From Tetrahymena thermophila SB210 (taxonomy: Eukaryota > Ciliophora > Oligohymenophorea > Hymenostomatida > Tetrahymenidae), in contig NW_002476422.1 of the NCBI RefSeq assembly GCF_000189635.1, forward strand, positions 124,001 through 188,000: 64,000 bases of DNA, read 5' to 3'. The notes under the pieces are model-generated. The model saw only the letters and a program-made list of their open reading frames with translations, ran no database searches and was not told the origin of the DNA. Positions within the stretch are counted from its first letter, which is position 1, and each line of letters begins with the position of its first letter. This document shows, piece by piece, positions 14,186-27,187 of the stretch. A program made the translations under genes and the position numbers.

Positions 14186-16717
14186 ATGAAACACAATATT
14201 ATTCAAAAATAATCTTGGTTATAGTCTATAGATAAATTTGGTGTTGGTGTTAGTATTCGCTATAATAAGTAGAGCTTTCACAAGACTTCTTGTGGGGGAT
14301 TTTTTACAATGGCTATTATTGGATTTATGATCTATAATACTGTGATTATTGCTTATGAATTAATTTTGCAGAATAGTCCAACGGTAATTTAACAAACTAA
14401 TTACATATAGCAACAACCATCAGTGACTCTAAATCCAAATATTTTTACCATCGCTTTAGGCTTACAGGATGAAAATTATGTTCACTTTTTAGACGAAACT
14501 ATTTACACTATAAGCGCTAGATAGAATTTGCAAATAAGAGAGATGGATTAGAGTGGTAATGCAAGCTTTAAATTGATTTACACTGATGTGAAAATGAAAC
14601 CTTGTACTGCTTAAAATTTTTAAGTTGAGGGAACTCAATAATACTTCTTAAACTTACCTTATTAATTTATGTATTGTATATCATAAGACCAATAATTTCC
14701 TTCTATTGAAGGAGAGTTTTCAAACGATAGATTTTCTTAATTCGAATTATTCTTCAAAAAGTGCTAAAATACTACCGAAAGCAGTAAATGCAAACCACAA
14801 AATGTTATTAATTAAAAACTTAGTAAAATTACATTAGGTACATATATTTCTAATTATGAGATCGAAATAACTAATAAAGACAAGCCATTCTTTTCTAATG
14901 GATAAAATTTATTTTGGTCAACAGGGGTTGGGATGGAAAAAGACGTCTACCTCCAATTAATGAACAACAAGATTTAAAGCGATAGTGGTATTATTTTCAA
15001 TGATTTTAATACAATCTAGAATCTCTCATATTCATCCAATAGAGAAATAGTTTTACCCTAAACTACAGATTTGCTTTTTTATATGAGTGTTCTTTATGAA
15101 AAGAATAAAGAATAGGTTTTTACAAGGACATATATGAAACTGAATACAGCTTTCTCTTAAGTGGGTGGGCTTTTTAATTTTCTTATATTTTTAGGCTATG
15201 CTATTTGTCGCCCCTTTTCATAGCTAAGACTTAATTAGAAAGTTATCAACGAATTGTTTACATTTGGCAAAAAGCGCAAAAGTCCTTTTTAGGCTAAAAA
15301 TTTAGCTGGTTTGAGTCCGATTGTTGATGCCAAAAATTTAAGTAGCTTCTCTAAAAGAGAGAATTACATCAAAAGAAATATGAAAAGCTGTTTCAAAGAT
15401 GAGGCAGCAGCAACCTAAGTAAATATTCCTCAAAATAAAGAAAATGATGAGACCATAGCAAAATTTCCAATATCGCCTTTGAATCAGCTTAACTCAAACG
15501 GAAAGCTAACATCAATTAATTAAATAAACTAATCAGTCATACATAACCAACCTTTGTAATCACAAACTGGGAATTAAGTAGTTGAGGATTAAACAAATCC
15601 ACCTCTCTCTTATTCAGGCTAACTTTAATAAGCTAATTAAAAAGTAAAAACAAAACCCTAATCCCAAAACCCTTTGATAATTGAATAAGAGCAAAGTGTA
15701 AATTAAAATTCCAATTTATCAAAAAAATAAGATAAAAGCCTAAAAATTAACATGTGGGATTATTGTCTAAGCTACTTCCGTATATTCAAGTGTTTTTAAA
15801 CATAAAGGCAAAAAATAATCTAATATTCCACAGACAGTATACTTAGACATATTGATCTATTTAACATTATAAGAAAACTCATAGAATTAGAAAAACTAAA
15901 GAGGCTCCTATTGAATGAAAATTAGAGAAAGCTTTTTGAATATTTACCAAAGCCGAATTTATGTCCTAATGATTTCGAAAATTGCAATAGCGAAGAATAA
16001 TTTATAGAAAAATCTGAAGAAATGCAGCAAGTTATAGGGCTTCTTTGTGATGACTATAAAGAATCTGAGAGAGTTTCTTCAGTTGAGGAAGCGTATAAAT
16101 AAATCAAATATAGTTAAAAGAATAAATCCCATCTTGATGAAAGGCTGATTGAAATGCTTGATAATTCAATAAAAGAAAAAGTTGATAGCAACGAGTATTT
16201 TAATTAGCTATCAAAATAAATTTAGGAAGAATTAAAACCACAAATTAATACTCAAATTTCTGATGTAAATTATGGTAAATTTAATAACAACAAAACCGAT
16301 TAGCAATAATAGGTGTAAGGTAAAGACTAAATTCATTCATTGAAAGCTGCTTCTATATATTAAAATTATGGTGTTGACTAAATAAATTTATTTAACTAGG
16401 ATAACCAAAACGAATTAGAATCTTGCACCATAAATCTATAAGAAAATATACCCTAAAATTTCCAGAGCTTAAATTTAAAAAGTTTTTATGCAAATACTTA
16501 AATTCCTCTCTAAATTGATTTAAGTCCATCTAAACTGAATAGTGCTTCAATAAATCCTATTCCTTAATCTGTTAAGATGTAGCACAATTTATCAGCTAAA
16601 CCAAAAAATGCATCAAAAATAATCAAAGGAGATGAGAGCTAGTCAGTATCAATGAATAATACATCATAGTCAATTATAGAATTAAATTAAATAGGGTTTA
16701 ATATAAAAAATAACTGA
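14186..16717 (+). CDS. Ciliate-type membrane protein with two transmembrane segments
   Basis: Single exon, 843 residues, TGA at 16715-16717. The N-terminus reads IDKFGVGVSIRYNKQSF followed by KTSCGGFFTMAIIGF, which begins the first membrane helix (about residues 42-64). An extracytoplasmic region of about 270 residues follows, with several Cys. A second helix lies around VGGLFNFLIFLGYAICRPF (about 325-345). The cytosolic part is long and Q/N-rich but includes a conserved-looking helical block, STDSILRHIDLFNIIRKLIE, and KLFEYLPKP. I recognise the layout (short N-terminus, G-rich first helix, loop, second helix, long tail with the LFNIIRKL block) from a large ciliate family of putative transmembrane proteins; no biochemical function is known to me. 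No introns were needed. The start is the first Met of the block; no nearby in-frame TGA was confirmed. Confidence 0.85.
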
Positions 16718-18067
16718 AAATACAAAAATATATATTAATGATTTAATTACAATATGTTCGTAACAAAATAAATATTTTCTTTCATTTTTCTTTCTCTTAA
16801 TCTTTATTCTCAAAATTTAAATCAAGTATAGAAAAAAAACAAATTTTTATTATTCGATTAATTTTTGTAATTACTATATAACTTTTCTACTCTATGAATG
16901 GTTGGAGTAATAATTATATATTTAATTTACCAATTTTATATGAATCGATACTTCTTTTTCTAAACTGTAAATGATTCTATTAAAAGCAGCACAAATCAAT
17001 TTTAAATTTTGTAAGCTATAAAATTTTAAAGTACTAAGCATTGTAAGTTTAATCTAGTAACTTAAAAAAAATTATATTTTTAATTAACTAATAAGCTAAA
17101 TTTTGAATATTCCAAAATTTTATTTTACAATTAGTAATTTAATAAATATTACTCAATGTTTAATGCTAGCACAAATCTTTTTTTTAATGTAAAGCAGATA
17201 GTTAATTTTTTTAATTTTTCTTACAAAAAAGTTTGAGATAAAATACAAAAAGTAAATAATAAAATATAAAAAATATATTTTTTATTATGTAAATAAAATA
17301 TTAAATAAATTACCTTATAATTTATTAAAAAAATTAAAAATAAGTTTGTAATCTCAAGATAGTTTTTTTTCATCATCCAGATAAATTAGATTATTGCTAG
17401 AATTTGTTAATCTTAAAATAAATTAGCAAATGATGATGAAATTAATTAATGATAGAAAGATACATTTTAGTATTTAAATTTTCTTTTTCATTATTCTTTA
17501 AATATTCTGTAAAAATAATAAATTTATTTTAAAATAATTATTTATTTAAAAAAAAAAAAATTTAAATAAAATTAATTTAAATTGTTTTTAAGTAGGTACT
17601 ATGAAATGTTAAAAATAAAAATTGGAATAATTTTAATTTAGAAATTAAAATTTCAATTTTAAAATAAATTGAAAAATAATTTTTAAAACTAAATAAATAA
17701 ACTAAAAAGAAATTTAAAATTATATTTAAAATAAACGAATAGAAAAGAATTGAAGAATCTATCTTGAATAAAAATGTATAAATAAACACGTATCAAAAAA
17801 ATGATAATAAATGCTAAGAGGCTAGATATCTTTAATAATTGATGCTCCAAAAAATAGTATGTATGTATATATGTATACATACATAATAATAAAAATTTCA
17901 TTTTTTAAGATTTTGAATATGATTTGCTTGATGATTTATTTATTTATTTGCTTTTATTTAGTAAAATCTTAAAAATATAAATAAACTGAGAAAAAATAAA
18001 TATTCATATTTTTAATTAATCTTTAAATTAAAAATTTTAGTAAAATAATTAAACAAATTCATAGTAA
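16718..18067. other. Intergenic with a small palindrome
   Basis: No gene found. A perfect 12-bp inverted repeat with a 4-base loop lies at 17858-17885 (TATGTATGTATA arms), a low-complexity palindrome that could extrude as a hairpin. Small open frames on the minus strand between 17577 and 17901 have the composition of noise. Confidence 0.5.
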
Positions 18068-19834
18068 ATGAAAAAGAGTTTATTTTTAATAGCAATCCTC
18101 TTAGTTTCTGCATTTGCTTAGGACGACCAATCTTAAGGTAAAATTAAATATGCATTTTCAATTATAAACAAATTTATAAAGTAGTTTGAAATGCTAATTA
18201 TGTTTTTTATATAAAAAAAGGATAGAATGTAAGTAGATTAAGATTTTCAAATTTCAAAAATAATCAATGCAAATCTTGTTTAAACAAGCTTTTAAGATAG
18301 ATTTCGTTTATTTTTAAATGCCATATTTCTAAGAAAGCATACAGTTAGATACATTTTTTTATTTTGAAAATAGGAAGAAATAGTTGCAAACTAAACAGAG
18401 GGAGATTAAAGCACCTTTGTTGAAAGATTCATTGCAAGTTTGACTATGGACAATTTGAATAGATTAAGTTAAAAGTATTTTTATGAAAGTTTAGCTATTT
18501 ACGGCATGCTTTTGTTTATTATATTCTATTAAACTGGTAAGAAATAAAACATCATTATGCTTAATGACTGGTATGATGCTTGCAAAAATGTTTTTGAATC
18601 TAACTTCTCTCATGTTGGTGTTGGAAAAAGTGGTGATAAATCTCTTTTCTACTAAGAAACACCTGCTGCCTTTAAATTTTACGCTTCTGGCCGTGAAACA
18701 ATTCAATTCTGTTTAGTTAATTTCGAGGTAAAACTTATTCTAACAATTATACTCGTTAATATTTAAAGGAATTTAAAAGGTTTTAGCTTAATAATATTTT
18801 TATGCTTGAAAATAAATTTTTATATTATGAAAGATATGATAATAAAAAAGAATAGTCTTTCTAAGCAATGATTGATTATTTAATTTTTAAATTGAATTTA
18901 AGTTTAAATCCAAATGTTAAGAAATAAATTTATTTTTATTTTATTGAATTTAGTTCAGAAAAAGACAAGATATCATCACTAACTGGTTTTTCAATTTGAT
19001 CTGGCCCGAAAAAGACAGAATTACCATTGATGTATGGAATATAACATTGTTTTAAACTAAATCAAATGCTAAATATTTTTATATAGATGCCTCTTTACGA
19101 CCAAAAAGAACCTATTTGTGCTGCAGTATTGAGAAAGAAAGACCTTAAAACTGCTAGGGAAAATTACCTTGACTTAAAGGGTTTGGTTCAAAAGATTGAC
19201 ACTGATATTTTGGATGATAACCACTTGGTTCTTCTCGCTGGTGATAATTATATTGCTAACACTTTATTTGATGATTCCACTTTAAAACTTTTGGAATAAA
19301 ATCAAAAATATATCTCCCTTATTCATATCACTGACTGCTAAGTTTTTTCAAGAGCGTACATACTTAAATAAACAGATAAATTTATATTTTTAACTATTTA
19401 TTTAAAAAAACAAATTAACAGTAATTCTCACATGAGAGTAATTTTGAACTTGCCCACCAACAAGAAGGAATACCCTATATTCGAATAGCTTATGGCTGCT
19501 ATGATTAAAATTGCAGACAAGTTACACTCTGTCAAGTTACCTTCTTAAGTAAGAAACTTTATATTAAATAATTAAAAGCTTATTATTTTAATTTTGAATG
19601 AATTAGTCAAGAGCTGATGCCTAAAAAGAAAGAGAAATTTATGAACAAATTAGAACTAAGGATCAAAGAGAAAAGTAATAGGAAGAATTAAGAAATGAAA
19701 AGGAAAAGAAGCTTAGAGAAGAAAGAGATAGAATTAGTAAATTAGGAAAGGAAGAATTATAGAAGTACGAAGAAAAGCAAGCTCAAAAAGAAAAGAAGAA
19801 ACTTCTTTCAAAGAGAGTCCAAAAGATTATGTGA
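18068..19834 (+). CDS. CCDC47: CCDC47 homologue (ER membrane protein of the PAT/multipass translocon)
   Basis: Six exons: 18068-18137, 18378-18727, 18954-19031, 19087-19355, 19422-19548, 19607-19834; 373 residues, every junction checked for phase. The order of features matches CCDC47. A signal peptide (MKKSLFLIAILLVSAFAQ) is followed by a helix at YESLAIYGMLLFIIFYQTG and then FESNFSHVGVG. Next come FRKRQDIITNWF (human has FLKRQDLLN), RVILNLPTNKKEYP, and finally a highly charged Lys/Glu/Arg C-terminal coiled coil starting DAQKEREIYEQIRTKDQREK. CCDC47 acts in the ER membrane as part of the PAT chaperone complex for multi-pass membrane proteins. It is shorter than human CCDC47 (483 residues), mostly by a smaller N-terminal acidic region. 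The first acceptor (exon start 18378) is the least certain junction; the commoner-looking TAG at 18371-18373 breaks the frame. Confidence 0.92.
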
Positions 19835-20610
19835 GTAGGACTAAAATTAAAACCTAATTCTGTTATTTAAATAAATTAAAAACTTTAATTTGCTTGTTTG
19901 TCTACATAAAACCAAAATAAAATCATATTTAACTAATATAAAGGAATCTTTATTTATAAGCAATAAATGCATAAAAAGTAGACTTAACTAAAAATCCATC
20001 AAAATAGAATTTTTGATTTTAACTCAAATTAAGTTTGTTCTTTTAATAAGAAATATTTAATTTTCATAACATTATTAAAATGTTTAAATATTGTTAAAAA
20101 TTATATTTTTTGTTTATTTATTTGAATAATTCCAAATAAAATTCTATTTAATTTGAAAGAATATTTGTTTATAAATTATTAATTTATAAAAATTAGAATA
20201 AATGTACTCCTTAATTTGAATTATTTATTAATTTTAGATTAATATTTTGTTTTTTTTATACAATCAATATAAACAAATCTTAAATAAATATTCATAATTT
20301 TAATTATTATTTTATTGCAAAAATAAATATAAATTCTGTCTTTTTTTATATATGATAAAGGAAATATAAATAAATGCATTGAACAAACAAGAAGATTTAA
20401 TGAGTTTGATGATGAGTATTTTAAGTGTTAAAGTTAATATAAAAACAAGTTTGTAATGCAAATAAATAAATAGTTTAAAACATTTTTGTTACTATTAACG
20501 ATTTAGTATTTTATTAAATAAGTTATTATAAAGTGTAGTATTAAATTAGAATTGGTTATTATTTATTAAAGTAAGATTTGTTATTAATTTTATTATTTTT
20601 TAATAGATAA
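19835..20610. other. Intergenic, AT-rich
   Basis: I see no gene here. A GATGATGAG string near 20409 resembles a snoRNA C box, but no matching D box or flanking stem was found, so nothing is called. Confidence 0.45.
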
Positions 20611-21136
20611 ATGAACTCCATTTGCTATTTTTTGTCTTTCGCTTACTAATTCTATTTTTATATTTCAAAAATATTGTTGATGAATTTGATTTTTTAATTG
20701 CTAATAAATATTTATTTTGAACAATTAATTGTAAGAAAAGTGCGAAAACTTATGGCAATAAAGTCCCATAAATTACTCTACTAAACTTAAATTTATTTTG
20801 CTTTTTGTCATCGACTACTAGCTCGTTAAATATTAATTTCAGCAAGCCAGCCATGAAAAGCTTTTTTAATTTTTAAGTTTAATATTTATTAATTACATTG
20901 TATGCTTGAGATATAAAACGAAGAGGGTTCTTGAGATTATTGAATTTGTAGAACATGGAAGGAAGAGAACTAAAATCATAGCCAGACTTTCAAAGAATGA
21001 AAAGAATCAGTACATAGAAGTAAAATATCTTAAAAACGACAACTAATTTGAATACAAACAAAATATGAGCAAATATAAAAAGAAATCTTTGATATAAAAG
21101 TTTATGTTTGAGAATTGCAAAATTAAACCACAATGA
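20611..21136 (+). CDS. Possible small gene or gene remnant
   Basis: The stretch 20843-21136 has coding-like composition and a clean frame ending in TGA 21134-21136. It includes QASHEKLFQFLS and a charged region, RVLEIIEFVEHGRKRTKIIA, with many Lys/Arg. The frame is also open upstream of 20843 but without a Met. One way to give it a start is a first exon at 20611-20730 (MNSICYFLSFAY) joined through an intron 20731-20842 with GTAAGA and TTTCAG ends, giving 137 residues. That intron is less AT-rich than others here, so the model is weak. It could instead be the last exon of a decayed gene. No family recognised. Confidence 0.35.
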
Positions 21137-22016
21137 AGTGTGATTTAATGTTCGATAAGCAATAAGTTTTATTTAGCTTTATTATTAGGAGTTAAAATAA
21201 GATAATAACTTATTTTATCTAAGCGAACAAAGCATATTATTGTGTTAAAGTTAAATATTTTTACATTTAATGCAGTAAGTAATTCACACTGAGATGATTA
21301 TTATTTACTACAACAGATTTATTTGTTTAGTACATTCTTCGAAGAAAAGCTCTATTAGTTTAAATAAAAATTTATTTGAAACTAAAATAGCTATCTTCCT
21401 GTTTTTTTTATTTTTGTTTGTATTAAATTTGTTTTAATTAATTTATTTATTTATGATTTTTCATATTCCAAGTAGAAATTTTGAAAGCAATATTTTGTTA
21501 TTTTAATCTAAGCCTTTATTTTATATTTAATCTTTCCAAATTCTTTTTGCTTGCTTAATTTAGCTATATATTTGATTATTTTTCTCTTTCTTAAAGGCAA
21601 ATAAAACTTATCTACCTACTCTCCTTCTTGCTTTCTTTCCAATATTTCATTAAAGAAAAAATCCTGATAAATAAATAAATTTGAAGAAATAAAAGTGAAA
21701 TAATATTGTTTTTATTAAGCAATTAATATAATTTTTATACATTTATATATTGATATATATCTACAATAATATTATAATTATATGATAAAAAATCATTTAA
21801 ATTTTATTTTATTTTATCATTATTTTCCTTTAATAAAATTTTTTATTTTCCCTTAAGGGAATTTATTAATTTTGCTTTTGATCAATTTAATAGTGCTTGT
21901 TTTTAATAGTTTCTGCTCAATGTGGATATTATTTTCTTTACTTTTATCCTACTAATATCTTTAAAGGGATTTATCATTTAAACATGTTGTTTAGAAGTTC
22001 AATTAATTTTATTTTT
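21137..22016. other. Intergenic, AT-rich
   Basis: No gene seen between the doubtful plus-strand frame and the 3' end of the next minus-strand gene. Confidence 0.45.
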
Positions 22017-25000
22017 TCAAGACTAGTTGTCAGGCATCAGTACACAAACTAAAAGCTTTCCGATAGCTTTACTTAGTTCCTTTGTTTACAGGATTGTTTT
22101 ACAGAAATTTGAAATCTCGCTGTTATTAATTTCATCAATTTACTTTTTCTATAGGTTTTGAAGAAGATTTAAAATAGTTTCGAGATTTTCTAATTAAATT
22201 TGTGATGGACGAGTTATGCATAGTAATTCTAACCAACGTTCTCTGTCTTAATCGAATAGTGCTCCCATCATTTTATTAACTTTTTTGGTTACTATTTTCT
22301 CTACTGATATGAACTTAACCTTCTTCTCTTTGATAGAAAATTCATTATAATTATCATTAATAACAAGCTCAATAAAATCACTAATTTTTTAAATCATTTT
22401 TTCCCAAATTCTTTCTTCAAGCTCATTTTTAGGAGTAAACAAACTAAATTTTTTATTTGTTCCAAGCAATTAACTAGGCAAATGTGGTGCTTCACCAAAG
22501 GACTATTCAAAAGTATACTCCCACTTTTCAAATGAATTCATACTTAAATTTTAATTACTCCTACACTTTTGCAAATTATCATAATCGTCTTCTAAAGTCT
22601 CTACATGTGTACCAGCTTTTTACTTTATTTCTTAATTATTATTACCAAATTACTATTTTTAGCTATTTCTTTACTCTAGTTGCCTATCAGATTCGTAAAT
22701 TTTATTGTTTTTTCCTTCAATATAATCTTGTAAAGCTAGATTCAAAAAAAATGTGGCACTTATGTTATAGTCATTAGAATCTTTTTGTTGCATCAATATA
22801 TCAGTCAAGCGATACATGAATCTATCAATAATTTTCTGCTCATTTCCACCATATACTTATTCTAAAATTTATTAGCATTCTTCTAAACTTAATTCAATTG
22901 TTTATGTTTCATAAATTTTCTTTTTAAAAAAATGATTGTTAATAAAATATTGATTTTTAATATTTGTAAATTTTTATTTGATTTTGTTAATTAAATTTCT
23001 TTTAATTTTGATAAAATAATTTATGAAAAGCTTCAATTAAATTTATTTAAGAATTTTAATTTTAAAGCTTTTAAAAAATAAAAATAGAAATAAATATTTT
23101 AATTATTTTTTTGAAGTTATGATTTCAATTTGTTTGTTAAATTAAAATATATTTTTTTAAATATTCAAAAACTGAACTCTTTTTTATGTTAATTTAAAAT
23201 AATTATTTAATTACGTTGTTTGTATCGAATGCTTCTTAGGTGTACTTTAATAGCATTTCTCTTACGAATAGATAAAATATTAGCTCCTCTTCTTGGTAGG
23301 TATTTTGTATGAAAGAAGCAAATGTCTGAATGGGTAGTATTTAATTTGTACTGTATTTAAAATGATTCTAGATATAAAATTCTACACTCACAATCAAATT
23401 TATCAGATGTTGCTCACTTACTTTCTTTGAGGAGATATATTTTTCTTTGTAATATTCATATATGAATTCACTGAAAGATATTTCGTATGGTTGAACTCCT
23501 AGTTACATGCTTAACTCACTTCTGTATCCTTAATTAGATTTATTTTTTCTACTTCCATTTGAACTCATCTTCATCCTTAGGGTGTTTTCACAAAATTTAG
23601 CTTGATACAACTCTTCTATACATTTGTAGATCTAAGGTAATGTCATTTTTGTAGGTCTTAAGGCTAAGCTGGGGTCTGAATATGCTCTGATTTCTGTCAG
23701 CATAAATTGATTCTCTTCATTTTATTCTTGCTCTGTTCCGTTTAATGTTCTTTTACTGTTGATGATAATTTTCTAGTTGTAATTATTCAGCTAATTCATT
23801 GCGTAATCAGATACATCAGAGATATGAGAATGTTCGTTACTAATTCCTCCTTTATGTGAATTATTTCCTCTGCTATTTTGGTTGGAGCGACTTGACTAAA
23901 TAGAATTTCCTAATTATTCCTATTTTCTTTATCTTTTTGTTTCAATATTGTAGAGCTTAAATTCATCATCGTCTTCATCTTCAAAATTTAATTTTTTTTA
24001 AGGATTTTAGACAAATTCTTGGTTCTATAAAGCATTTTTTACTGCTAATTTTTATTAATTGTCTAATTAATCAGCTGCTATCTAATTTTATTAATTAACT
24101 TAGTGTTAATTATTTGGGCTGCCAAAACTGTTAAACTCAAAATAATTGTTGAGATCTTTATTAATTTCTTATATATTTTAACCATTCTAGATGGTTTACT
24201 TTCTGAAAATGTTAGAATTGATACTATTTGGAGAGTTTACAGCTTACTTAGTTGAATTATTTTAAATTTTACTGTTTTATTTTCCTATGCTAGACATTGT
24301 TTATTTTTACAAAGAAGAATGTGATTTAGAAGAGCTTTAAGCAGAATTAATATATGAAGGAGAACGGTTGGGAGAAGTTGATTACTAATAAGCATCTTCT
24401 TATTTATTATAATTACCTTATCTTTAACTAATTTATGGTTATTGAGGACCCTTCTTTTTATCATGAATTAAATTGCAGACGTTATTAATTAGCTAGCTTT
24501 GTCTTTACATTATTTATTCAAAAGTTGAAGGTATCTTTTCTTGCTATGCTTAATTTTAGATTTAGTTAGTACTTCTGTTATTCTCTTAAGTGTTACTTCT
24601 CCCTCTACTTGTTTAAACTCTTTGATTAGATATCTAGATGTTTGAATGTCTACGCTAAGCTCCATTCCTACTTGTATTCAATTTTGACTCTTCCTTATTA
24701 CTGTTTTCTTATTAATGTTGTTTGCGAGCAGTTACTGCTGGAGAAACACTCTTTCTTGATGGCTTTTGTTGCTTTTATTTATTTTTTTCTTGCAGTTTGT
24801 TAATAAATTCCCTATTTTTTTGCATTAAATCAAACGAAATTCCTCTAGATCTTTAATCATCTTGATTAATTTCTTTATTATTTTCCTTATTTATTCTACT
24901 ATGATGATTATTTTATTATTACTTTATATTGTTACTACTGCTGCTTCTTTTATCCTTTCCTTTTACATCTTAGCCTCCTCCTTACTCACCTTTTTTGCTA

Positions 25001-25770
25001 ATATTTTAATGAGATTACTATAGAGGAGCTATTTCTTTCAATAATTACTATTACTTTAATTATTCTTCATATTCTGCTAACTTATTTGCTTCTTCCAACT
25101 TTGCTTTAAGTTTCTCAAGTATTTGCTGCTTTTTATTTTCTAAAATTTCAGTTTTTTTTTACCCATTTTCAATGTTTTCAGATTCTTAAGATTTTTTGAT
25201 CTATTTATATTAATTGTCCTAAGCTGTGCTTTGTGTTAATTTTGTTTTGCTCAGGCTTTCTCTGAGCTGCTGTGAAGAATTTATTTATTATGATTATTAT
25301 TTTGTTAATTTGTTCGTTATATTTGTTAAAACTGGCTGTTATTATTGAATTGTAGGAATCTTTTTTTAAATTGGAGACTTACTGTAACGATTGTTAACCT
25401 TTGTGGTTGATTTTCTTTAGCTGATAGCCTCTGAGTTTTCTTTAGATTAATTTTATGCTTTTTTTATGTCCAATTTTGTTCCAAAACTGCTCCTTATTTA
25501 CTTTTATTATTCATTGTTTTCTTTAGTGCTTATTAATACTTATTTCTCTTATTCTGAATTAAGTGTCTTTTGAATATTATTTTACTAAGGAGCAGAAGAA
25601 GTATTTTAAGAAGATGCTTCATTTTAATTCATATTTATTTTAATTGTAGCATTGAAAGTTTCCCCTGCCTAATCTTCAGTAAAAATAAATTTATTCTGCA
25701 AAAAAAATTCAATGTATTTTTATTATTCATTCTCATTTAGATCTGAGAAATTCACAACGTTTTGTGACAT
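22017..25770 (-). CDS. Q/N-rich protein with conserved-looking helical C-terminus
   Basis: Two exons: 25770-23215 (852 codons, phase 0) and 22919-22017 (300 codons plus TGA), intron 23214-22920 with GTAATT and AAAAAG ends. Product 1,152 residues starting MSQNVVNFSDLNEN. The first 650 residues are low-complexity Q/N/S with a coiled-coil segment (QQILEKLKAKLEEANKLAEY, about residues 235-255) and an acidic patch EDEDDDEF. From about residue 770 the protein looks folded and helical: MTLPQIYKCIEELYQAKFCE, then YEISFSEFIYEYYKEKY, then EELIFYLFVREMLLKY, with the intron just after this block. This layout resembles helical tails seen in ciliate proteins of unknown function; I cannot name a family. The gene diverges from the LRR gene starting at 27188, 1.4 kb away. 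Confidence 0.85.
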
Positions 25771-27187
25771 ATCAAAAATTTTGAAACTAATTCAATGTCT
25801 TTAAAATAATTTTTAGAGTATTTAATCTTTAAGATTTGTTATGAATATGTTTTATGCTTCTAGTGGTTTATATTTCAAGCTTACTAAGCAAGAACAATGT
25901 ATTAGTGTATAAGACTTATTTTGTTTTTTAATTAATTAATAAATTAAATTATTGTCAGTTTAGAATTAGCAATATATCTTATTAAGAAAAACTCTAAGTA
26001 ATAAGAAAATTTAATTTTTGTTGAGTTTAAACCAATTCTAACGCCTACTTTTTAGAGTACTTTAAAAAGTATTTAACATTTTGGCATTCTTCTTAATAAT
26101 AGCCTTATATAAAATTTGCTATATTTTTTTTGATAACTTAATTTTCAATTTAAAATATTTATTTATATCTTCAAATATTATAATTCATAAAATAATTTAA
26201 CATATAATTTTCTGGATTTTATTTTATTTTTAGGGTTGATTAATCAATTTTTATTGATAAAAACTATTTATAAATTTAAAATAAAAAATTTATTTTATTT
26301 AAAATTAGTTTAATAATAAACAATTTTTAATACATTGATAAATATTAAACTTTAAAAGATATTACATATATTATTAATATATCTTTATTTATATGATAAT
26401 TGTATAGAAAACATTAGTGGTATTACAGCTTATTGTTTTTCAAGTATGATATTTTAAATGCAAAAAGTTATAAAATAAATAATTTAGTTTGTGTTTTATA
26501 ATTTGATAATTAAATTATATTGCTATACAATAGTTTAAATTATTTACAATTAAATATTTATTAAAAATTAATTTAAAATATTCAAACTTACTATTTTAAA
26601 AAATATTAATTATGAACACTTCCATATCAAAATTTAGAATTCAATATTTTTATGTGTGAGAGAAAGCATCTCAATAAATATAAATATACCTCATAGATTC
26701 ATATTAAGGAGCTCAGTAAATATTTTAAAGCTTCACAAAATTCTAATTTTAAATTTTAACTAAACTTTTTACATTAAAATTATTACTTTGTCTTAAATTA
26801 AAAAATTATGGATATTTTAATTTCAAAGTAAATTTTCAAGCTCTTTGTAAAAAAAAGTTAAACTTCATCATTTGTTAAAATAATTTTTCATTTTATTTTT
26901 AATTTAAATAAAAAAAATATTTTCTTTTACATTTAAAATTTACAATAAAATATATTTAAATTTTTTAAACAAAAATAATATGAAGATAAGAAATTAAAAT
27001 AAAAAGATTATATTTCAATAAAAGGTTTTTTAAATTATTATTATTATTATTAAGTTTATTCAATAATCTAAACTTTAAAAAGTGTTTAAAATACAGACAC
27101 TTCAAATTAACATTTTCGCTTAAATATATACTTTTTATTACATTTTGTAGAAATAATAGAGGTATTATCTTTTATTCAAATTATCCT
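25771..27187. other. Divergent intergenic region
   Basis: Lies between the starts of two divergently transcribed genes, so it should hold both promoters. It is very AT-rich. Its last 100 bases are open in frame with the LRR gene but contain no Met, so an upstream exon cannot be excluded. Confidence 0.5.

Noticed and set aside
17577-17901. Two overlapping minus-strand frames of 70 codons
   Set aside because: Phe/Ile/Leu-rich translations of A/T tracts with no other sign of coding.
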